The position numbers were made by a program, and so were the translations under genes. From the NCBI GenBank assembly GCA_029256705.1, contig JAQSXK010000003.1:1-64000 (forward strand): DNA of 64,000 nucleotides, given 5' to 3'. This stretch comes from Clostridia bacterium. GTDB lineage: Bacteria; Bacillota; Clostridia; TANB77; CAG-465. Of the stretch, positions 19,255-28,530 are shown piece after piece; within the stretch, counting starts at the first letter, position 1, and the number at the start of each line of letters is the position of its first letter. The notes under the pieces were generated by a model. That model ran no database searches. It worked only from the letters and a program-made list of their open reading frames with translations, and was not told the DNA's origin.

Positions 19255-20508
19255 TTGATAAACATATTTAATAAGTTTAAAGCTAAAGATAATATCAAAT
19301 ATATACAAAAGTTTTTAATTTGTTTGCTAGTTTTTGTTACATGTTCAAATGTTTTTGGATTTAATTATATATATAATTTAAACAAAACAATAACGGATGA
19401 ATCTAGCATTTCTACTGTTGCTCCATTAGCGCCTACTTTTTCTTTTCAATCAAAAGCCCAAGTGTTAATGGAACCTACAACAGGAACTGTACTTTACGCA
19501 AATAATGAAAGTGAAAGAATACTTCCTGCATCAGTTACTAAAGTAATGTCATTACTACTTACTATGGAGGCAATAGATAGTGGTAAACTAAAGTATACAG
19601 ATGTTATAACTTGCAGTAAAACTGCATCTGGACTAGGAGGATCACAAATTTGGTTTCAACCAGGTGAACAACTTACTGTTGATGAAGCATTAAAGGCAAT
19701 ATGCGTTGTTTCTGCAAATGATGTAACAGTTGCAATGGCAGAGCATTTAGCTGGAACAGAAGGAAACTTCGTTGCACAGATGAATGCTAAAGCTAAAGAA
19801 CTGGGGATGGTTAATACTAATTTTGTTAATGCGCATGGTATAGATGCGGATAATCATTATACAACCGCAATGGATATTGCAATAATGTCAAGAGAATTAA
19901 TAACAAAACATCCAGATATATTAAAATATACTTCTATTTGGATGGATACTTTGAGAAATGGACAGTTTGGTTTAAGTAGTACAAATAAATTAATTAGATT
20001 TTATGAAGGAGCAACTGGTATAAAAACTGGTTCAACTTCAAAAGCATTATTTAATTTATCTGCAAGTGCAACAAGAGATGGAACAACGTTTATAGCCGTT
20101 GTTTGCACAGCTCCAAGCGGTGATATACGAAACGAAGAGGTAAAACAGTTATTGGATTATGGATTTTCAAATTTTAAAACAAAAAGTATTTATGCACGTA
20201 ATACTGTTTTAGAAAGTATAAGCATTAATAAAAGTTTAGAAAAGAAGTTTGATGTCATAATACCTGAAGATGTTAATGTGTTGTACGAAAAAGGTAAAGA
20301 AATTGAATTTGAAAAACAAATTGTATATACACAAAATTTACAAGCACCAATTTTGAAAAATATTCCTATAGGTAAAATTACAATAACTGGTAAAATTGAT
20401 GGAAATATTATATCTGAAAAAAATCTTGTACTGAACGAAGATGTATTTAAATCAAAACTTCCAGATTATTACAAATTTCTACTAAAAAAAGTTCTATTAT
20501 TAGGATAA
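19255..20508 (+). CDS. D-alanyl-D-alanine carboxypeptidase (DacF/PBP5-like)
   Basis: This 417-residue class-A-type D,D-carboxypeptidase removes the terminal D-Ala of peptidoglycan stem peptides. A signal peptide (FLICLLVFVTCSNVFG) precedes the S11 peptidase domain with the active-site SVTK, the SAN triad and KTGSTS. A C-terminal beta domain (about residues 300-400) ends in a short amphipathic segment suited to membrane attachment. I favour a TTG start at 19255 because GGGGTGG sits 6 nt before it. A frame back to 19237 contains that ribosome site. A terminator follows. Confidence 0.9.
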   Translation: MINIFNKFKAKDNIKYIQKFLICLLVFVTCSNVFGFNYIYNLNKTITDESSISTVAPLAPTFSFQSKAQVLMEPTTGTVLYANNESERILPASVTKVMSLLLTMEAIDSGKLKYTDVITCSKTASGLGGSQIWFQPGEQLTVDEALKAICVVSANDVTVAMAEHLAGTEGNFVAQMNAKAKELGMVNTNFVNAHGIDADNHYTTAMDIAIMSRELITKHPDILKYTSIWMDTLRNGQFGLSSTNKLIRFYEGATGIKTGSTSKALFNLSASATRDGTTFIAVVCTAPSGDIRNEEVKQLLDYGFSNFKTKSIYARNTVLESISINKSLEKKFDVIIPEDVNVLYEKGKEIEFEKQIVYTQNLQAPILKNIPIGKITITGKIDGNIISEKNLVLNEDVFKSKLPDYYKFLLKKVLLLG

Positions 20509-20530
20509 TAAAATAATACAAATATATAAT

Positions 20531-20560
20531 AAATAGCCGAGTAAAATTACTCGGCTATTT
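20531..20560. terminator. Intrinsic terminator
   Basis: A perfect 14-bp stem (20531-20544 with 20547-20560) around the core aatagccgagtaa. The tail is short in T, but the stem is strong. Confidence 0.8.
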
Positions 20561-20642
20561 CCTATTTTGCATATATAGATAGGATTATGTTACAGAAATA
20601 TTACATTTTTTGTAAAAAGTCTCTAATTGTAACAAAAAAACA

Positions 20643-20691
20643 AAAGAAAAATTAAAAAGTGTAATATTTGTATTGCTTTTTAATTTTCTTT
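20643..20691. promoter_or_regulatory. Near-perfect inverted repeat upstream of the pilus operon
   Basis: The arms aaagaaaaattaaaaag (20643-20659) and ctttttaattttcttt (20676-20691) pair along 16 bp with one bulge around a 16-nt loop. The element lies about 50 bp upstream of the first pilus gene. It could be a regulator site or an attenuator. No confident promoter was found in 20561-20743. Confidence 0.45.
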
Positions 20692-20743
20692 GTGATACCA
20701 TTATATTAATGAATTTAAAATAATTTATTGGAGGTTATTGATT

Positions 20744-21859
20744 ATGATTGGAATGAGTCAAATAAGGAGAAAACTATATACAGGTATAGCAATAGGTGCT
20801 GCAGTTGGTGTAGTGGGAATAGGTCTTACTTTATGGTGGAGTATATCAACTATAAAGAGCTATGAAGCAGGCACTAACAAAAAATACAATGAAAAATTTA
20901 CCAAGGAAGTATGCGTTTTGAATAAAGATATTGTTCAAGGGCAAACTATTACAGATGATATGTTAAGTTTGGTTAGAGTTCATCAAGGGACAGTACCAAC
21001 TGGTGCTGTTTTAAGTAAAGGATCTGCAGTTGGCCAAGTTGCAAAATTTAATATTGCTGCATATACACCAATTACTGCTAATATGTTAGCAACAAAAATA
21101 CTAGAAACAGATATAAGAGAACAAGAAGTAAATACTATATTAATGCCTAGTGATTTAGTTGAGGGGCAATTTGTAGATATTAGAGTAATGTTTCCAAATG
21201 GTACAGATTACATAGTACTAGCTGGAAAACAAGTAAATAAAATATCTGGTCAAACAATGTGGTTTAGTTTAAAAGAAGATGAAAGATTAATACTAAACAG
21301 TGCTATTGTCGATTCTTTCCTAAATAAAGGAACAAAATTGTATGCAACTATATATTCTGATCCTGAAGCTCAAGTTAAATTTGAACAAAATAGAGAAGAA
21401 TTAGTAAAGGGTGAACTAATACAATTAATAAAAACAGAATTACCTGAACTTGCTACTTTAGCAGGATTAAATGGAGAAGCTGGAGAAGGTACTACAACTG
21501 GTGAGGGAACTACACCAAATAATGGTACAACTACACCAGTAGTTCAAAGTAACGTATATGTTGATAAAGTGCTTAACTTTATATTAAAATATAACAATTT
21601 AACAGCAGCAACATCAAAAACAGTTACAACATATCAACCAAATGACAAAGTTATAGCAGCTATGAAAGGTAATGGTAACATATCTACAGAAGCGACAAGT
21701 AAATTAAGCCAAGATATAAGAGATAACATTGAAAATTTAAATACTCAATATGAACTAGCTAACGAAGAGAAAATATCAAATGTAGTATCTGGTGCTCAAG
21801 CAGCAATAACTGAACAAGAAAACCAAAGGAAAGAATTATTGGGAGATACAGCTCAATAA
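20744..21859 (+). CDS. SAF-domain pilus assembly protein (CpaB/RcpC-like)
   Basis: This 371-residue protein has an N-terminal membrane helix (about 12-32) and a SAF domain starting near EVCVLNKDIVQGQTITDDML. In Tad systems CpaB/RcpC is an envelope assembly factor. A Gly/Thr-rich linker (near residues 245-265) precedes a C-terminal region that looks coiled. It opens the Tad-like operon. ATG 20744 is 8 nt after GGAGGT. The frame back to 20738 (TTG) is too close to that site. This being a monoderm-type genome, the outer-membrane role of RcpC cannot apply directly. Confidence 0.75.
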   Translation: MIGMSQIRRKLYTGIAIGAAVGVVGIGLTLWWSISTIKSYEAGTNKKYNEKFTKEVCVLNKDIVQGQTITDDMLSLVRVHQGTVPTGAVLSKGSAVGQVAKFNIAAYTPITANMLATKILETDIREQEVNTILMPSDLVEGQFVDIRVMFPNGTDYIVLAGKQVNKISGQTMWFSLKEDERLILNSAIVDSFLNKGTKLYATIYSDPEAQVKFEQNREELVKGELIQLIKTELPELATLAGLNGEAGEGTTTGEGTTPNNGTTTPVVQSNVYVDKVLNFILKYNNLTAATSKTVTTYQPNDKVIAAMKGNGNISTEATSKLSQDIRDNIENLNTQYELANEEKISNVVSGAQAAITEQENQRKELLGDTAQ

Positions 21860-21872
21860 GTAAGGAGTAAAG

Positions 21873-22586
21873 ATGAAAGTAATAGGATTATTAGGATATA
21901 GCGAAAAAGTAGATTTAGTTACTAGCTTATCAAAAACAATACAATTATTAGGTAAGACAGTTCTAGTAATAGATGCTACAGCGGACAAAAAATATAAGTA
22001 TATAATTCCTTCTTTAGATATAATTGAGAAGGCGTATGTTACACAATTTGATAATGTTGATTATGCAGTTGGATTTGATAGTATGAATGACGTTGAAAAC
22101 TATATGATTGACCAAAAAATTAATATTGGATTATACGATTATATATTAATAGATATAGATAATCCAAGAACATATGAATTTTTTAGAAGTAGAGTATTTA
22201 ATCATATATATCTTGTTATGGATACAAGTATGTTAGGATACAAGAAAAATCTAGAAATAATTAATTCATTAAAAGTATATAGTGTAGATGAAAATGATGC
22301 TAAAGTTAGTAAAATTTTATATAGAGGATACATGACACGTGCTAGTGAAAAATATTTTGAAGAAAGATTAAATTCATTAGAATGTAATTGGGATGATAGA
22401 GAATATGAAATAGATGAATCTGAACAAGATAAAATGATGTATTTAGATTTTCAAATAAGTGGGTTTATCCAAATGAAAAAACATTCAAATATGTTTATAA
22501 ATTCAATAATAGATATAATAACTCAACTTGTTGAAGATATTAATGCGGTAGAAATTAAAAAAGCAATAAAAAAAGGAGGAATATAA
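21873..22586 (+). CDS. MinD/CpaE-like protein with degenerate P-loop
   Basis: This 237-residue protein has the ParA/MinD fold pattern: an initial MKVIGLLGY strand, then TVLVIDATADKK, and YDYILIDIDNP as the switch II strand. The expected Walker A lysine and GK[ST] are absent (GYSEKVDLVTS). It is probably a pseudo-ATPase counterpart of CpaE/TadZ, which localises the pilus machine. It sits between the SAF protein and a second MinD-like gene, with gaps of 13 and 3 bp. Confidence 0.6.
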   Translation: MKVIGLLGYSEKVDLVTSLSKTIQLLGKTVLVIDATADKKYKYIIPSLDIIEKAYVTQFDNVDYAVGFDSMNDVENYMIDQKINIGLYDYILIDIDNPRTYEFFRSRVFNHIYLVMDTSMLGYKKNLEIINSLKVYSVDENDAKVSKILYRGYMTRASEKYFEERLNSLECNWDDREYEIDESEQDKMMYLDFQISGFIQMKKHSNMFINSIIDIITQLVEDINAVEIKKAIKKGGI

Positions 22587-22589
22587 GAA

Positions 22590-23405
22590 ATGCCTAGAAT
22601 AGTATTTTGGAGTCCAGATACAAGTATGTCAGGAAATACACACGCAATTTTAGCTGCTTCCACTTTAATGGGGATAAATCACAAAGCTAAATGTTTACTT
22701 ATGCAAGGACATTTTAATTCTAGAAAAATTGAAACTTCTTTTACACCATATGATGAACTTAAAGACAGTGGCGTTTTTGAAAATTCAGATATCGGTATTG
22801 GGGCACTTACAAAGATAGTAGTAAGTAATAAACTTACAGCGGCAACAATAAAAAATTACGCAAAACCAGTTTTAAAAGATAGATTGGATGTTCTATATGG
22901 AATAAACTCTAAGGAAAAAGAACAATATAATTTAATGGCACATAATTTACAATTCGTAACAAGAAAGGCAGCAGAAATTTATGATTTAGTATTTGTAGAT
23001 TTGCCTAAAGGAGATTCTCAAGATTATATTAGAGATACTTTATTAGATTCTGAAGTAATTGTTTGTACAATTAATCAAGATACAGTCAAATTTAAAGATA
23101 TTTTTGATGATATCGAAAAAAATGAATTGTTAAAAGGAAAATCTATTATATATGTTATAGGAGACTATGAAAATAAGTCTAAATATAATTTAAGGAATAT
23201 TAAATCAAGATATGGAGTTAAAAGTCCAATGTTTGCTATTCCTCATAACTACGCATTTGCAGATGCATGTAATGATGGTAGTGTAATAGATTTCTTTTAT
23301 AAAAATATGAATGCAGAAAAAAATGACTATAATGGAGAATTCATTAGTGAAGTATCTAAGTTGGTTGAAAAAATAATAGAAGAATCAAAAATCAAGGATT
23401 ATTAA
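22590..23405 (+). CDS. Second MinD/CpaE-like protein with altered P-loop
   Basis: This 271-residue protein has a ParA/MinD pattern: RIVFWSPDTSMSGNTHAILAAS at the P-loop position, KCLLMQGHFN, and YDLVFVDLPKG as the switch II strand. The loop retains SGNT but lacks the lysines of the deviant Walker A (KGGxGKT). It follows the other MinD-like gene by 3 bp, which suggests a heteromeric pair. The likely role is positioning or regulation of the TadA ATPase encoded next. Confidence 0.6.
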   Translation: MPRIVFWSPDTSMSGNTHAILAASTLMGINHKAKCLLMQGHFNSRKIETSFTPYDELKDSGVFENSDIGIGALTKIVVSNKLTAATIKNYAKPVLKDRLDVLYGINSKEKEQYNLMAHNLQFVTRKAAEIYDLVFVDLPKGDSQDYIRDTLLDSEVIVCTINQDTVKFKDIFDDIEKNELLKGKSIIYVIGDYENKSKYNLRNIKSRYGVKSPMFAIPHNYAFADACNDGSVIDFFYKNMNAEKNDYNGEFISEVSKLVEKIIEESKIKDY

Positions 23406-23431
23406 AACTATATTTAAATAGGGGTGAAAAT

Positions 23432-25324
23432 ATGGGAATTGCATTTTTTTTCAATATAATTCTAATGGCAATAATTATATTGATAGTAGTAATGTTTATC
23501 AGAGCTAAAGTAAAAAATACTAATAAAAGTAGTATGGAATTACAATTAGAAAGAGATAAAGAAAAATATAGTATAAGAGCCATGCAAGAATATATTAAAA
23601 GGCAATTCGATGAGATAACAAGAATGAATTTATATGATTTAGCTTTATCTGAAGAAGAGTTTGAAAGAAGAAAAAACATAAAGTATGAATTAAAGAAAGC
23701 ATTAAAAGGCGCAGGCTATGCTGATATTAGTGATAAGAAATATGTTAAAACTTTGATCTTTGACTTACTTAGAAATAATTATAAAGTTAATGAAATAAAT
23801 ATTAATAATGCAATAAAATTTGATGATGAACAGGAACTTACTTCTCAAGATAAATTTGAAATATTAATGCATGAATTTAAGAAAGAATTTAAAGCGGAAG
23901 CATTAACAACAATTATTACTAAATATTCTTTAGATCTTCCTAAATATGAATTTGATAAAACTATACCATCGTATGTTATAACTTCAAGAGAGATAGATGA
24001 TATATTTTCAAAAGAAATTAGTATGTCAGCTTTAACATTTGATGATAAACTAGAAATAGTTGTACAAAGAATTTACCAAGGATATAAAGGATATAGCGTT
24101 GTTGATGATATAAGAGATATGAACATAGATGGTGTATCTGGCGGTGTATCTGGTATACCACCAAGTTTCTTAGACCAAGTATCAGGTATGGACGACTATA
24201 TGGCACAAATGAAAGATGGACATGTTCCTATGTCATATGATAGTGTATGGATATTTTATAAAGGTAAATCTACATATTTATCATTCTTGTCATTTGGTAG
24301 TGAACAAGAATTAAAAAGGGTTTGTCAAAACATATATAAATATAATAATCCAGGACAGTTATCTGAATCTGTTGGATATAAAGTTAATGAAATGAAAGAT
24401 GGTTCCCGTGTCGTTGTACTTAGACCTAACTTTTCAGAATCTTGGGCATTCTTCGTAAGAAAATTTGCTCCACCTACTTTAATATCTGCAGAACAGTTAT
24501 TAACACATGAAGGTAAAGGACCAGTAATAGAATTACTAAAATACTTAATTAGAGGAGCCAGAGTTACAGCAGTAACAGGTGAACAAGGTTGTGGTAAAAC
24601 TACACTTCTTATGGCTATAATGAAATATTTGTATCCTACAATTACAATAAGGGTACAAGAAATGGCCTTCGAGTTACATTTACGTAAAATTTATCCATAT
24701 CACAATATATTATCATTAAGAGAAACTGATACTATATCTGGACAACAAGGTCTAGACGTTCAGAAAAAAACTGATGGTGGTGTTAACATCCTAGGTGAGG
24801 TTGCTACACATCCGGTTGCTGCTTGGATGATTCAAATGGCACAGGTTGCATCTAAATTTACACTGTTTACACATCATGCTAAAACATTTCCTAACTTAGT
24901 AACAGCACTTCGTAACTCATTACTTGCAATTGGTATGTTTAGTTCTGAAAACGTTGCCGAAGTACAGGTTGTTAATGTTATAAACTTTGACATACATCTT
25001 AAAAGGGGTGTAGATGGATCTAGATATATAGAAAGAATAACAGAATGTATACCTCTAGAAAGAACATTTAATTATAATAATGATTATAGAAAAATTGAAG
25101 GTTTAGAAGGAAAATTAGATAAATTTATGGATAATACGGTTGAGTATTACAGGCATATGACTGAAACTAGTAACTTCACATATAAAAATATAGTTGAGTT
25201 TAAGGACGGAAAATATGTTATGGCAAATCCAATAACAGAAACTAATATAACAGCCATGAGAGAAAATATGTCTCCAGAAGATATAAAAGAGTTTGATAAC
25301 TTCTTAGATACAGCTTGGAGGTGA
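23432..25324 (+). CDS. TadA/CpaF-type secretion ATPase with N-terminal membrane helix
   Basis: This 630-residue protein belongs to the GspE/VirB11-like family. A membrane helix (about residues 3-25) and a coiled region precede the N-terminal domain. The ATPase core starts near residue 330 with Walker A GEQGCGKTT (about 384-392), a Walker B-like VNILGEVATHP, and a His-box FTHHAK. It powers pilus assembly or secretion. TadA/CpaF proteins are normally soluble and shorter (about 420-480 aa), so the membrane helix is unusual. Confidence 0.85.
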   Translation: MGIAFFFNIILMAIIILIVVMFIRAKVKNTNKSSMELQLERDKEKYSIRAMQEYIKRQFDEITRMNLYDLALSEEEFERRKNIKYELKKALKGAGYADISDKKYVKTLIFDLLRNNYKVNEININNAIKFDDEQELTSQDKFEILMHEFKKEFKAEALTTIITKYSLDLPKYEFDKTIPSYVITSREIDDIFSKEISMSALTFDDKLEIVVQRIYQGYKGYSVVDDIRDMNIDGVSGGVSGIPPSFLDQVSGMDDYMAQMKDGHVPMSYDSVWIFYKGKSTYLSFLSFGSEQELKRVCQNIYKYNNPGQLSESVGYKVNEMKDGSRVVVLRPNFSESWAFFVRKFAPPTLISAEQLLTHEGKGPVIELLKYLIRGARVTAVTGEQGCGKTTLLMAIMKYLYPTITIRVQEMAFELHLRKIYPYHNILSLRETDTISGQQGLDVQKKTDGGVNILGEVATHPVAAWMIQMAQVASKFTLFTHHAKTFPNLVTALRNSLLAIGMFSSENVAEVQVVNVINFDIHLKRGVDGSRYIERITECIPLERTFNYNNDYRKIEGLEGKLDKFMDNTVEYYRHMTETSNFTYKNIVEFKDGKYVMANPITETNITAMRENMSPEDIKEFDNFLDTAWR

Positions 25325-25328
25325 TTGT

Positions 25329-27387
25329 ATGGGAATGACTATTGCTATAGGACTTGTTGGATTATCAATTGTAGGATTAATAGGATTATTAGTGTATTAT
25401 AACGTCGTAAAAAATAAATACAAGAAAAATATGAAGTTATATACACAAGACAAACTACAAATAAAAAACAAAACTAACTTTAAAGAGACAACAGATAAGT
25501 TTTATCAAAGCATATATAACAAATTTGTACAAATACCTGTAATTAAATATTACACAAAAAAGACACGTTTAAAATTAGAAATGTCTAATGATTATACCGA
25601 GTATGAGATAAGAAGACAAGCGGCTAAGAATATGTTTATAGCATTAGTTTTTATGTTTTCAACCCTTACAATACTATTAAATTTAGTTAATGATTTGTAT
25701 ATGTCATTAATAATTATAGTTGGTGTACTTATTATAACAGAGAAAATGATAGATTTACGTGTTACATCAGTATCAGATAAAATATTAAGACAAATGCCAG
25801 AGGCATTTACTAATATACGTCATGCGTTCCATGAACATGGTATGATTGAAGAATCTTTTAATGCTGCAATTGATGAATTAGGAGAAAAAGATATAGTACC
25901 ACAACTTAAAAGAATTAAAGAAGCAATGCTTGCTGAAAAGCCAGATATTGAACTTGAAAGATATTATGACACAGCTCCAAATAGATTTTTAAAGTTATTT
26001 GCTGGTGTTTCATATTTAACAATGGAATTACGGAGATAGAAAGACAGAAGGTACTTCAGTATATCTTAAAAACTTAAATAATATATTAAGTGATGTTTAC
26101 TTAGAAGTTTTAAAAAAGGATAAAATTAACTATATGTTTAGAAGTTTAACTGCAATAGCTGTTGCACCACTTCTATTCGTAAAGCCACTACAAGCTTGGG
26201 CTGAATCTAACTTCCCTGCTTTAATAAACTTTTATACAAGTAGTATTGGATTTATGGTACAATCTTTAATTATAATTTCAATATTTATATCTTATATGAT
26301 GCTTAGAATTATAAAAGAAGATGCTGAAGAAATTAAATTTGATAGGGTTACTTCGGTTAAATGGCAAGATAAATTATATAAAAATGAATTTTTTAAGATG
26401 CTAGTAGATGCATTTAAACCAAAAGCACATACTTCAAAACTTAGAAGATCAGAAAAATTGATAAAAAATACTAATGCTTATCTTACAATTGAATGGTTAT
26501 ATATTAATAAGGTTGTAGCTGGTATTGTTGCAGCACTATTAACAGTTATACTAATGTTAAATATTCAATATATAGATATTGCTTCAGTGTATAATAAAAT
26601 AGGAAATGAATTTTTATCATTTGGTAAATTGACTCCAGAACAAGCAGCGGCAGCTAAATCATTAAATGAATATGATAAAAAATATGTAGATAAATATAAA
26701 AATAAAACTGTTACAAAAGAACAATTAGAATATGAAATAGTGGATAAAACAACTGGACAAACAGATCAAGTGGCAATAGATAGAATAATGGAAAAAATAA
26801 ATAAGGTCAATAATTCATACTTTAAGTTTTGGCAATTATTTATAGTTATTGCTGTAGGATTTATTGGATATTCAACACCAACGATAATAATGATGATTAA
26901 GAATAAAATAAGGGAGATGGAAAAAGAGAATGAAATTATGCAATTCCAATCTATAATTCTTATGCTTATGTATATCGAAAGAGTTGATGTTCAGACAATA
27001 TTAGAATGGTTATCTAGATTCTCATATGCATTTAAAGAACCGATATCTACAGCATTAAATAACTACGAAGCTGGAGCATATGAAGCTTTGGAAGAACTAA
27101 AAGATAGTGTACCATATAAAGATTTTGAAAGAATTGTAGAACAACTACAATCTGCTGTTGAGAGAATACCTATAAGAGCTGCTTTTGATGAACTTGAAAC
27201 AGAAAGAACTTATTACTATGAGAGAAGAAAATCTGGTAATGAAAGATTAATACAAAAGAAAGTTACCTATGGTAAGGTATTAGGATTTATGCCAATGATT
27301 ATACTTATTGCGGGATATTTAGTTGGACCACTTATGATAGTAAGTATAATGCAAATGATGACATACTTTAGTAGTATGACATTCTAA
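25329..27387 (+). CDS. TadB/TadC-like T2SSF membrane protein, +1 frameshift at CGG
   Basis: Two reading frames form one gene of 685 codons. The first frame stops at 26039 after YLTMELRR. The second continues without a stop as GDRKTEGTSVYLKNL if the C at 26031 is skipped. The protein has an N-terminal helix, then a T2SSF-type domain pair with helices near residues 95-140 (first half) and several in the second half, as in fused TadB/TadC platform proteins that anchor the ATPase. The zero frame reads TTA CGG AGA TAG. The shifted frame reads TTA (C) GGA GAT. A sequence error or a pseudogene is possible, but three other genes here break in the same way. Confidence 0.75.
26031..26033 (+). other. 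+1 frameshift site CGG-A (tadB/C)
   Basis: An in-frame CGG is followed two codons later by a zero-frame TAG. Skipping the C reads GGA (Gly) and restores the frame. Confidence 0.7.
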
Positions 27388-27393
27388 ACTTGG

Positions 27394-27419
27394 ATAAAAC
27401 ACAAATCCATGTGTTTTAT
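27394..27419 (+). other. Hairpin before the first pilin-like gene
   Basis: A perfect 10-bp stem (27394-27403 with 27410-27419, 6-nt loop) is followed by an A/T-rich stretch containing TATAAT at 27423. No -35 fits. It may be a terminator or an mRNA-stabilising 5' end for the highly translated pilin gene. Confidence 0.5.
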
Positions 27420-27451
27420 ATATATAATATTTTTTAAAGGGGGAATTTTAA

Positions 27452-27964
27452 ATGGATAATGCTCAAAAGGCAATTATGATCGGTGTGGGATTATTTATCA
27501 CCATCATAGTTATAGCTGCAGTTATGGCTATAACAGGAATAGGTACAGACCTATTAAATCAAGGTCAATCACAATTAGGTGGATTATCAGCACAAATTTC
27601 ACAACAATTAACTGCTGAATATGACGATGTACAAATGTCAGGTGCGCAAGTACTTGCAGCAGTTCAAAAATATTACAATGATCCACAAATGGTAGTTGCA
27701 GTGTATAACGTTTCTGGTTCTTATGGAACACCAGTATGGGCTACACCAAACTTAACTACAATAAGTCCTAACCCAACAGTAGCACAAGTTACACCAATTA
27801 TAGCTACAGCTCCAGTAAGCGGAAATGCTGCAAGAGTTGCTTTAAACCAATTCTCAAGCTCAGCTGCTTCAGCTGCTAATAGAGTAGTAACAACTGCACA
27901 ATACCAAGCAAAACTTGTTCAATATAACGGAGTTACAATTGGTATGGCATTCTTAAGAAAATAA
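27452..27964 (+). CDS. Pilin-like protein, probable major subunit (family A)
   Basis: This 170-residue protein is a short cytoplasmic stub plus one N-terminal hydrophobic helix (about residues 6-30), then an Ala/Gln/Ser/Thr-rich ectodomain. It carries the motif VQMSGAQVLAAVQKYY shared with three other proteins of this cluster. There is no G-x4-E prepilin peptidase site. It has a strong AAAGGGGG ribosome site and is flanked by hairpins on both sides, as expected of a highly expressed major subunit. Pilin function is inferred from the helix, composition and the adjacent Tad genes. Confidence 0.6.
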   Translation: MDNAQKAIMIGVGLFITIIVIAAVMAITGIGTDLLNQGQSQLGGLSAQISQQLTAEYDDVQMSGAQVLAAVQKYYNDPQMVVAVYNVSGSYGTPVWATPNLTTISPNPTVAQVTPIIATAPVSGNAARVALNQFSSSAASAANRVVTTAQYQAKLVQYNGVTIGMAFLRK

Positions 27965-27977
27965 TTACAATTTATAT

Positions 27978-28011
27978 TCAAAAAGGTATATTTTAAAGTA
28001 TACCTTTTTGA
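27978..28011 (+). terminator. Hairpin after the major pilin-like gene
   Basis: A perfect 13-bp stem (27978-27990 with 27999-28011) with an 8-nt loop lies 14 bp after the stop. It could act as a partial terminator or 3' stabiliser that lowers expression of the downstream minor pilin-like genes. Confidence 0.7.
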
Positions 28012-28078
28012 AAATATATATTAAAAAGATATATTTGAATATGTTTTTTTAATGTATATTAAATAAGGAGAGGTTAGT

Positions 28079-28516
28079 ATGGATGATGATGTTTTAATAA
28101 GAGCTATTACCATAGGTGCTAGTATATTTATCACCCTTGCAACAGTAACTGCAGTTATGATGTACTATAACACAGCAAGGCTAAGTGTTGTTAGTATTGG
28201 GACAGGCACTAACATTGAACAAAACTATAGAGAAGATATTAAAAATATATTATATAGTACTGAGGCAACTGGTTCAGATGTGAAAAATATATTGCAGTAT
28301 TTTTATGGAAATAGTGAAGTTAATATCTGTATTGATAGGTACTATGCATATTTTAATAGTGGTGCACAAATAACTTGGATACCGTTAGGGGATAGAGAAA
28401 GAATAAATTTAAATAAAAACGTTACATACACACAAATTATGAAAACAATGATGCCAAATCAGAAATTTAGAATAACGAATAGTGGGGACAAATATATATT
28501 TGACTTAATATCTTAA
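28079..28516 (+). CDS. Pilin-like protein, minor (family A)
   Basis: This 145-residue protein has an N-terminal helix (about 8-30) and the family-A motif EATGSDVKNILQYFYGNSEV, which aligns with the major pilin-like protein upstream. It has an AAGGAGAGG ribosome site. No canonical prepilin cleavage site is visible. It is probably a minor subunit of the same surface structure. Confidence 0.6.
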   Translation: MDDDVLIRAITIGASIFITLATVTAVMMYYNTARLSVVSIGTGTNIEQNYREDIKNILYSTEATGSDVKNILQYFYGNSEVNICIDRYYAYFNSGAQITWIPLGDRERINLNKNVTYTQIMKTMMPNQKFRITNSGDKYIFDLIS

Positions 28517-28530
28517 GATAGGAGAGAAAT

